Shown piece after piece: positions 56,920 to 64,000 of a stretch of 64,000 nt of DNA. The notes under the pieces were generated by a model that saw only the letters and a list, made by a program, of their open reading frames with translations, was not told the DNA's origin and searched no databases. The stretch comes from Dicyema japonicum (Eukaryota > Dicyemida > Rhombozoa > Dicyemidae), in the NCBI GenBank assembly GCA_011109175.1, contig RDEW01000018.1, positions 887,345 to 951,344 of the forward strand, given 5' to 3'. Position 1 is the stretch's first letter. The number at the start of each line of letters is the position of its first letter. A program made the position numbers and the translations under genes.

Positions 56920-58096
56920 TGTTGCAGTTGAATCCTCGATGCTGGAAGCCAATAAGGAGAGATTATATTTACCCCGTGATAAATTTGGCCTTTGACTGTG
57001 TGGATTAGTCAAACTAAGTGAGCATATCCTTATGCGATTTTACTACACCCTGATAGCTGGGAGAAGTGTTTCTGCTAGGAAGCACGCCATAATAACGACG
57101 AGAAAACACGGGCAACCCACCTAGCCAATATCAGATTTTTTTTATGCTAATTATGGTGTTGATGGTGGTGGGCTAGTAAATTTGAAGGCGTTGGTCGAAT
57201 TACAATATAATAGTTTGATGGAAAAAATCAATTTAAAAAGCCTTCATAAGGTCATCTTCATACCATCGGACAACCCACATGATGACTTTAAGTCGTCGAC
57301 AACATGGTTAAAATACGTGACAGCTCACCTAGATCGGAGGTGTTGTACACGTATGTGCAATACATGCCCCCATGGTAAATTAAGGAGCATGTCGGTTGAT
57401 CATTTAGCCACTTGGTGTATTCTCTGCACGTCTATGTGTGGAGGAATAACTTGGTAGTAATGAGTCATCATCTTTTACTATGCATTAGGTATGGTATTCG
57501 CCATACCAGACAGTTGCGGACTCATAAGATGGAATCTGTAGCAGAGAACAGCAGGGTCCAAATTAAAGTGGCAGTATTATCGAACCTATAATATAAAATA
57601 AACCAGATCATCGAGCATTCTTTACTTCTCTTTAGCATAGGGTTAGGTGGAGGCTTAACTTGTATCATAGTAGATAAGGAGTCTGGCCAAGTCCTTATCA
57701 TAGAGGTAGGCATCACGTCTCAAGACCGTTTGCAGACTGTGGAGGTGGAGAAAAAAATAAGTATGACTTTCTTGTAAACGAGATCGGGCAGATGTTTGGT
57801 TGCAAAGGTCCTCGTTATTCCTATAGTAATGACATGGGAAGGAATGCAACAAAGTACCACAAGGGTTATCTGAAGCAGTTGGAGGTAGATAGGAAGCTCC
57901 AGGAGTATCCACAGTCTACTGTGGTAAAGGGACCCTAGAGAGCCTGACACTGGAGTATAAGAGGCAGAGCCCTGAGATGCCATATGGGCAGATGGTTCAA
58001 TTGGACAAGGCGCTCTCGGAGTTGTTTCAGTAACCAGAATCGAACCTGCCTGAAGAGGCTGGGGAACAGGCAGTCGAGGAAGGTTGTTGATTATTA
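56920..58096 (+). pseudogene. Family B R2-like element, C-terminal half
   Basis: The plus strand reads DYIYPVINLAF, then a 57182-57457 frame with CPHGKLRSMSVDHLATWC, shifted HHLLLCIRYGIRHTRQLRTH, then DKESGQVLIIEVGITSQDRL, QTVEVEKK, and a C-terminal tail with LDKALSELFQ. The Cys/His cluster followed by HLLLCxxYGI and the IIEVGITSQD...EKKRKY tail is the C-terminal arrangement of R2-like RT proteins. The RTE-like LINE at 58097 interrupts its 3' end; the rest continues at 61141. Confidence 0.8.
58041..58096 (+). repeat. Left target-site duplication (56 bp)
   Basis: Starts cgaacctgcctgaagaggct and ends ttgttgattatta. It matches 61141-61196 with a single G/A difference. Confidence 0.9.
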
Positions 58097-61000
58097 TTTA
58101 TTTAAGCACTTCACGAGAGCCTTATTAATTATAGCCCCGCATGTGCAGCAAAAGAAACAAGGTTAGATGTCATCCTTTTCCATGCTCTCCTGTTCATAGC
58201 CAAGGCTCTCATGCTGTCCAGGTCGTCGGCATTTTTAGATTTTTTTGATCTTGACCAGGTCTTTTTGTAAGACTATTGGCAGTGTTGTTCTTGGTCTTCC
58301 ACGATAGCGGCCTTCTTGACTAACATAGTATGTTTCCATAGATATGTTCGGTGGGGATGTTAATTCCATCCTCAGCACGTGTACGAAGAGCCTCCATCGG
58401 GATTCCAGTACTTCTAAGCTGATAGGTATAGTGCTGCATCTCTTATATAAAGCGTTCCTCGATATTCTCGTAGGCCAAGTAGTTCCTGTTATTTTTCTCA
58501 GCTGACCTCTGTGGAACGAGTCTAGTTTTTCCATATCCGCTGATGAGGTCGCCCAAGTTCCAGCGTTATATAAAAGTACGGGTTTTATGAATGAGTCGTA
58601 TAATAGGATTCTCATTTTCGTGTCGATGCCTTTTTGATTGAGCCATAAATTCTTCAGTTTATATAACGCAGCATTGGCTAGAGTTTTCCTACGTAAAATA
58701 TCTTCGCTATCTCCCAAAAGTGAACCGAGTTTCTTTACTTGTCGCCACTTCTCTTCTAGGACGTTACTCATCCTTCTTATCTCTGTGAGTTCTGTTTTCT
58801 CTGTTCACAGTAAGAAACCATTTCCCTAGTACATCTGGTGCTTTTTCTAATAGGTTTTCCAGGACCTCTTTGTCTTCAGAAATTAGGTCTACATCGTCCG
58901 CGTAGATTACTTCTTCCGTCTTTCCTTGGTATGACGGTCTAAGTTCCCTCATAGCGGCTTCCAAATAAATTGTGAATAGTAGAGGAGAAAGAGAGTCTCC
59001 TTGTGGAGTGCCCGTATTTGTTTCAAATTTTCTTGAATAGGTTTTTCCGACTCTCACAAGGAGCTCAGTGTTAGAAAGTAGAATTCGGATCATCCTTAGA
59101 CTCGATTCATCAAGAAATCCGCTCAGTACCCCCATTAATTTGTTCCTGTTAACCGTATCAAAAGCTCTTGATAGGTCAATTCCCAGAATATTGGTGGCGT
59201 TACGGTATCTTTGATATGTTGCACACCTCCATCTGTGACTCCAGACCGCATCAGCTGTGGATCTCCCTTCTCGAAAACCACTTTGACTATCTGGTAGGTA
59301 TTTGTAAGCAGATCCTTTTATTCGTTCAAGCACAATGTTTGCCAAGACTTTGCGTAATGAATTTAGTAGTATGATGGGTCGCAAATTTTCGAGCGGTCCT
59401 CTGTTTTTGTTGTTTTTTGTATGGGGATTAGTAGTCCCGTACCCAGAGGTAGAGTTGAGTTAGTTGAAAACATTTCATTTAGTAGTGTAGCGATTTTTTC
59501 AAAAAGGAGGTCAGGGCCGTATTTCAGTAGTTCTGGGTTTATCGCATCTGGTCCGGGGCTTCTGTTATTCTTGAGTTTTCGGCAGGCCGTTTTGATTTCC
59601 TCGGCCGTGATTGGTATCTTAAGGGGTCTTGGCCTTCCATCAAATGGGTGGATTTCTATGGTTTTGATGTTGAAAAGCTTCTCAAAGTGAGCCGCGATGG
59701 CTTCAGTTTGTTCTTTGGTGTTCAGTATCAGCTTACCGTTCTCGTCTTTTATGGTTAGTCGACTTCGGTTTGTTCGCCGCAGCAAACGGGCAGCGACGTA
59801 CACCTGTGCGTTGTCTTTCACTTTGTTTACTTCTTCTATACAGGAGCTATTTCTTCTATGAAAAGCTTCTTGTTCAGACCCTTTATTTTTCTTCTGACAC
59901 GTTGTCTTTCGCCTTGAAGGGCTTTTATCGCATTAGTGTCAGTGGCATTTGATTTTCTCATATTTATTTCTTTTAGACTTTTCGCAAGCTCAGGAACATC
60001 TGGATGAATAGCCTTCAGGTGCATTTTACTATTCTCCCTTTTGCCAAGACATGCTTCAGCAGCTTCGTTGATGGTGTCCTTTGTGCGTTTCCAGGCGTCT
60101 TCTAGCGTGGTATCCACCAATACGTCCTGCAAATTAGTCTGAATGTATTGTTGATATCTCTCAGTAGTCTCCGGTTGAGAAATCAGCCTTTCAGTCGCGT
60201 AGTCGCCTCTGATTTTCTCAAATTCGTGATTTTTTGCATTCTGTATTTAATGGCATGTTTTTTCAGGGTGAAGGTCGCAATAACCATCTTGTGGTCGCTG
60301 ACAGTCGTCGAGCCTTCATATGAACGTGCGTTTACTAGAAGGTGTTTGTCTTTAGCCCGGCATATGACATAATCGATTTGGTTGTATATTGGGACCAGCT
60401 TTCCTTCTGAGTTCCTTCGCTTCCCCATCCACGTAGTTTTGTGGCAGGCAGGATGCGTAAATGCAGTATTGCATAGGAAAAGGTTGTTTGCCATACAAAA
60501 GTGACCAAGTATTGTCCCGGGTAAATTTCTTATTCCACGTCCATGTTCTCCCAAGAAAACATCATCCGGGTTATTCTTCATCCCGACTTTTGCATTCAAA
60601 TCCCAGCAATGAGTATTAGTGATGACGACTCATATTCGTTGTACGTCCGTAACAGTGCTGAATAGAAGTCGTCTAGTTCTGTCGGATCTTTCGCTACTCT
60701 CCCGCAGTGTGGCGCATAAACATTTACAATTGTCAGAAAGCTCTTCGAAGGTGGTAAGTCGTTTAGCCGGATTTGTATAACACAGATCCTGTCATTCACA
60801 CTCCATATACGGTGGACTGCACTTGTCAACTTTGAGTGGATGGCAAATCCAAGTCCATAATGTTTTGAGTCGCTTGGCTGACATATAATTCGATATTCGC
60901 CAAAGTTTTCATCAAGGCTACAAGTAACTTTCGTCTCTTGTAGGCACCCAATAGATACGTCGTATCTCTCCAGGTCATCACAGAGAATCTTCCTCGACCA

Positions 61001-61140
61001 TGTCGTAGATAAGCCTCTAGCATTGAACGTAAGGACTTTTAGACGAGATGCATCGCTTTTGTATCCATTGCCTTTTAGACATTTTTCTCAATTGCGATCC
61101 AATCAAGAAACGAAGCACGTCACCACCTCACCAAAAAAAT
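58097..61140 (-). mobile_element. RTE-like LINE (family C), near full length, frameshifted
   Basis: A 3.04-kb insertion flanked by a 56-bp duplication. From the 5' end (about 61085, minus): VLTFNARGLSTTWSRK, DVSIGCLQETK (catalytic Glu), YGLGFAIHS, FLTIVNVYAPHCGRVA, GDLNAKVG, QIDYVICR and TTVSDHKMVIATF (catalytic SDH) form a complete EEP domain. Then come LKNNRSPGPDAINPELLKYG, QSGFREGRSTADAVW, ILGIDLSRAFDTVN (motif A), GTPQGDSLSPLLFTIYLE (motif B), VIYADDVDLISED (motif C), and the C-terminus with GTWATSSADMEKLDSFHRGQ. Length and single EEP+RT layout fit the RTE group. Five one-base shifts (about 60597, 60190, 59830, 59380, 58775) break the frame; no start ATG was found. Confidence 0.9.
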
Positions 61141-61196
61141 CGAACCTGCCTGAAGAGGCTGGGGAACAGGCAGTCGAGGAAAGTTGTTGATTATTA
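61141..61196 (+). repeat. Right target-site duplication (56 bp)
   Basis: Second copy of the duplication; the family B 3' end then continues as attaaatatattaactttttta to about 61215, as at 17670-17692. Confidence 0.9.
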
Positions 61197-61229
61197 AATA
61201 TATTAACTTTTTTATTGTTTGTTAAATAA

Positions 61230-61921
61230 AGTGGGATCTATATTTTTGGTTCTGCTGAAATCTTATCCAAGTCAAGGAAGGCAAACTCGTTTTAAAACAC
61301 TGTGTTGATTTTACGTAGTAGATCCCCTACCATAGTCAGCAGGAAAACCTCAGGAATTTCCACACCCTTCGATACCTGTACTGACTCACTTGGCACGATT
61401 GAGTTTCAGTTTTTCCTTAGGAATCTTAATTTCTCAACATTCAGATTATAAAATTATCCACATAATCCTCTACCCTATCTGCCATATTACTTTTACCCCA
61501 TCTGCCATAATAGTTATTTGTTCCTTCAGTGATTCCAGCTCCGTCTGTTTCCAATCAATCTTGGCAAAGATCTGCTCTTTCCATTTATGTGGTGGTCTGT
61601 GCTACTACGTTAACTCAACATAGGTGATCTGTTCTGAATACATCACATGGGAGATGTGACCCAGTGACCTTACTTGCTTGTATAGCAGGACTGAATCTGC
61701 CACTGCAGAGCTCCGCCAAGTATAGGCCAGCCATTCAAGAGCATCCAGGATAGAATGCTACTTTGGTATAGTTATATATTATACTAAAGATAGCTTTTGT
61801 TCAAAGCGAGATCGATGTTCTGGAAGTGGTACAAGTATAAACGAATAGATGTTCAAGAATACAAAAACTATAAGTAGAAAGTTTTTTCTATTTCTTTGAA
61901 AAATTTAAACATTAAAAAAAT
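61230..61921 (-). pseudogene. Diverged family B 5' coding region (isolated unit)
   Basis: The minus strand reads SLGHISHVMYSEQITYVEL, HKWKEQIFAKIDWKQTELES, LKEQITIMADG, VEDYVDNF and EIPEVFLLTMVGDLLRKI. This is the same stretch as in the array units but clearly diverged. It leads, as in the array, up to a tRNA-like sequence. Confidence 0.6.
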
Positions 61922-61996
61922 GGCCCTCGACCGGATTCGAACCGGCAACATAATAGTACCTCATACCACTGCTCTAAACATTGGAGCTACGAGGAC
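61922..61996 (-). tRNA. tRNA-like sequence, copy 9 (diverged, better paired)
   Basis: Acceptor GTCCTCG/CGAGGGC, D-stem GCTC/GAGC and T-arm as in the array, but the anticodon arm pairs normally: GTGGT-ATGAGGT-ACTAT, a 7-base loop with anticodon GAG (Leu). The D-loop still lacks GG. This copy may be closer to the ancestral sequence. Confidence 0.6.
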
Positions 61997-62106
61997 CATT
62001 TATATAATTCTATATTCCTATTAGCTTCTGCATATCAATATCCTTTGTATGATCTCCCTTTTTCCAATCCTGGATCCTCAATTAACGAAACAGTAGTACA
62101 ATAATC

Positions 62107-62770
62107 ATGCCACGAAATGTACATTCAATAAAACTTTATTCGAGTTGCATGCCTCGTTGTGATTGTAGTGGTCGATATACAAGACTCACTATCGAACAAA
62201 AAATTCAAATATTCCGTTATAAGGAAGATAACAACATATTATAATGCCAAAGAATTGCCATAAATTTTCCTTTTTTTAAACATAAAATTTGCAGAAAGAC
62301 AGTTAACTTATCTTACTGTTTCGCGAGTCAATTTTGAAACAATTCAAAACTAAAAACTCTTTTAACAAAAACAGTCAAAAAGTTAAAGTTTCTGCACCAT
62401 GATGAAAAGCTTGTTGAGTGAATGGATTTGATAGATTCAAAAGGTATTCTTAATGTTTTTAAATTTTAAAGTGTATTGTTGTACGATGTAAGGCAGAATC
62501 TCCAGTAAAAACAGAATTCTTCGCTAAGAAATTTTTCTCGACTATTCAAAAACTCTTGAGGATTTTTATCCAAATTTATGAAAAGGGATTAACATCGGAT
62601 GAGGAAATTACATGGAGAAATGTGCACACACAAAAAGTGTCGACATTGAAGGGTTTTTCAAAGAATTTCAAGAGGTTTTAAAATCATATACCTGGTGTCA
62701 GATTTATAACCTGGATTAAACTGAGAATTTTACAAGTTTATTCTATCCAGAATATCTCCCAACTCCATTC
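62107..62770 (+). pseudogene. Diverged helix-turn-helix ORF relic (isolated unit)
   Basis: From ATG 62107: SIKLYSSCMPRCDCSGRYTR and LTIEQKIQIFRYKEDNN, stop, then CQRIA. Even in this diverged unit the first HTH helix is recognisable and the same in-frame TAA is present. Confidence 0.6.
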
Positions 62771-63245
62771 AAAAGATAATAAAATTCAAAGATAGAGTAT
62801 CTGTGATGTTATTCTCAAATATGTTTGGAAATCATAAATTAAAGCCCTTTATTAATTGGAAAATCAAAAATGCCTAGTGTTTCAAATAATATTATAATCG
62901 GTAGTCTGCTTCTGGAAACTAGGGGACCTAGCGATCCTCTAAAATGACCACTGTAGATTTGAACATTGACATTACCAATCTCCAAAAGTTTTATGTTAAA
63001 AATACGAAAGGTAAGCTCTTTGGAAAAGGGGGAGCCCATTAAAATTAGGTGTTCCTCATCAGCAATTTTTATTCGAACAAAAGTGTTTTAAGAGAACCGT
63101 CCTTTGTGTGTATGATATTCAAATTAATCGGATTTTAAAAGCAATATAGTTAAAATTTTAATCTATATTTTAAACCAACTCAAAATATTAAGAAAAATCA
63201 AACTACTATTATTTCAAACGGGCAACGAGTAAATTAACATTACCC
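62771..63245. other. End of the diverged unit and AT-rich DNA
   Basis: A short plus frame from 62944 (MTTVDLNIDITNLQKFYVKN) followed by a possible GT site looks like a gene start, but no confident second exon of the expected intron size was found. Confidence 0.3.
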
Positions 63246-63248
63246 AAT

Positions 63249-63443
63249 TTAAACATTGGAATATTTTCCATCTGTTTTATTATATTTCTTTGACGTTTTT
63301 TTATAAAAAAACAAAGTAACTCCAATAATCGTAAGTACTACAGCAGTGATGGCAACTCCCATAATTTTATAATTTTGTGAAAGACTATTAGTAGTCTCTC
63401 TTGTAGCTTCTTCACTTACAAAACACCCATAATCTAAAATCAC
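63249..63443 (-). CDS. Possible last exon of a membrane protein
   Basis: The minus frame ends SLSQNYKIMGVAITAVVLT, IIGVTLFFYKKTSKKYNKTD, GKYSNV*. It has one clear hydrophobic span of about 20 residues followed by a short basic tail, the layout of a type I membrane protein's C-terminus. A 22-nt GT...AG interval just upstream (63434-63455) fits this genome's intron size, but I could not follow the gene further. Function unknown. Confidence 0.35.
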   Translation of the reverse strand: MILDYGCFVSEEATRETTNSLSQNYKIMGVAITAVVLTIIGVTLFFYKKTSKKYNKTDGKYSNV

Positions 63444-63539
63444 CGTAATTCAAACCTCTTCCAATTTAACAAAAAGTCAATCATTTCGAAAAATTTGATT
63501 GTAGATAAAACCAATTTCTGAAATATAATATTTATTTTG

Positions 63540-64000
63540 TGTCGAATTAAATTAAGTGATGGGGGAAGTAATATGAAAAGGTAGGGCATGCCAACCGACT
63601 TCTACCCCGACAGTCTCCACCAAAAATCACAGGGTCATCTCTGAAGATATGTGGCAGATTCTTTAGTTCGATTTATGAAACCTTGAATAAGATTTTCGAA
63701 AGTTCCGGCAGCTTTGCAATTTTTTATCAAATCATAAGGAAATAGGAACGAGGATTTTCGATAGTTCCAGTAGCCTTGCCATTTTTATCAAATCATGGAA
63801 GAGACCTTATTATTGTCAATTTATTACTTTGTATTACCTAATTTATGTTGAATTGTCTGTCTTGTTTTCTTTGTCTCATTAATGGTTTATGTAAATTAGA
63901 GAGTCTGTCTTCCATGCATTTAAGCTTAATTTCACATTCACTATTTGATGACGTTAGTTTGGCTGTCTTTTAGTAAATATTTATTAATTGCTCTCTCCTT
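63540..64000. other. Unassigned sequence with a 55-bp tandem duplication
   Basis: Two imperfect copies of a segment (gattttcgaaagttccggca ... tatcaaatcat and gattttcgatagttccagta ... tatcaaatcat) lie at about 63691-63737 and 63752-63797. No gene recognised. Confidence 0.4.

Noticed and set aside
62944-63190. Gene start MTTVDLNIDITNLQKFYVKN with a second exon to about 63150
   Set aside because: The only in-frame joint needs a 38-nt gap, both alternative frames are open, and no family was recognised.
63249-63500. A complete small membrane protein gene
   Set aside because: Upstream exons could not be joined in one frame with 20-26 nt introns; only the last exon is offered at low confidence.

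Overview
The window is eukaryotic, AT-rich and dominated by mobile DNA. Four conserved protein genes can be assembled by hand, all on the minus strand: an HRD1-type ER ubiquitin ligase (22397-23747), a RhoGAP protein (26341-27534), a UTP30/RSL1D1-type ribosomal L1-domain protein (29426-30421) and a GPR89/Golgi pH regulator (31504-33111). All are cut by GT...AG introns of only about 20-26 nt, and removing these introns restores frames that follow the known families. Animal-type genes with such tiny introns point to a dicyemid mesozoan, whose introns are reported to average about 26 nt. That assignment is an inference from intron size, not from a database match.

Region 1-22 kb is a mosaic of broken transposable elements. 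Family A is a non-LTR retrotransposon with a C-terminal Zn/restriction-like endonuclease module (RPDG...WD). Family B is an R2-like RT (FIDDLK-type) with a KPDIVV...IIEVGI endonuclease-like tail. Family C is an RTE-like EEP+RT LINE. Family D is a jockey/CR1-type LINE whose 3' end encodes a conserved ...GIT* terminus. There is also an internally deleted ORF1/EEP/RT LINE, EEP fragments (one with a degenerate 2A-like motif), a pogo/Tigger DDE relic, a MULE-type transposase end, an LTR-type integrase fragment, tRNA-derived SINEs and a foldback element.

Region 22-33 kb is the gene island holding the four genes, interrupted by RT remnants. Region 33-36.9 kb holds a family A 3' end, family D 3' ends, a SINE copy and a long family B remnant.

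Region 36.9-55.7 kb is a tandem array with a period near 5.34 kb, about 3.5 copies. Each period has two sub-units (about 2.1 and 3.2 kb). Each sub-unit carries, in order, a tRNA-like sequence (minus), a decayed CENP-B/pogo-type helix-turn-helix ORF (plus), a family D 3' end (minus) and the 5' coding region of family B (minus) leading up to the next tRNA-like sequence. A ninth, diverged unit lies at 61.2-62.8 kb.

Region 55.7-61.2 kb holds family B 3' sequences split by a 3.0 kb RTE-like LINE flanked by an unusually long 56-bp target-site duplication. The last 3 kb contain only a possible membrane-protein exon and AT-rich DNA.

The four genes serve separate housekeeping roles (ER-associated degradation, Rho signalling, ribosome biogenesis, Golgi ion homeostasis) and show no operon-like link. 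Single-base homopolymer indels inside otherwise conserved reading frames suggest assembly errors or early decay. One N at 18215 joins two near-identical segments.
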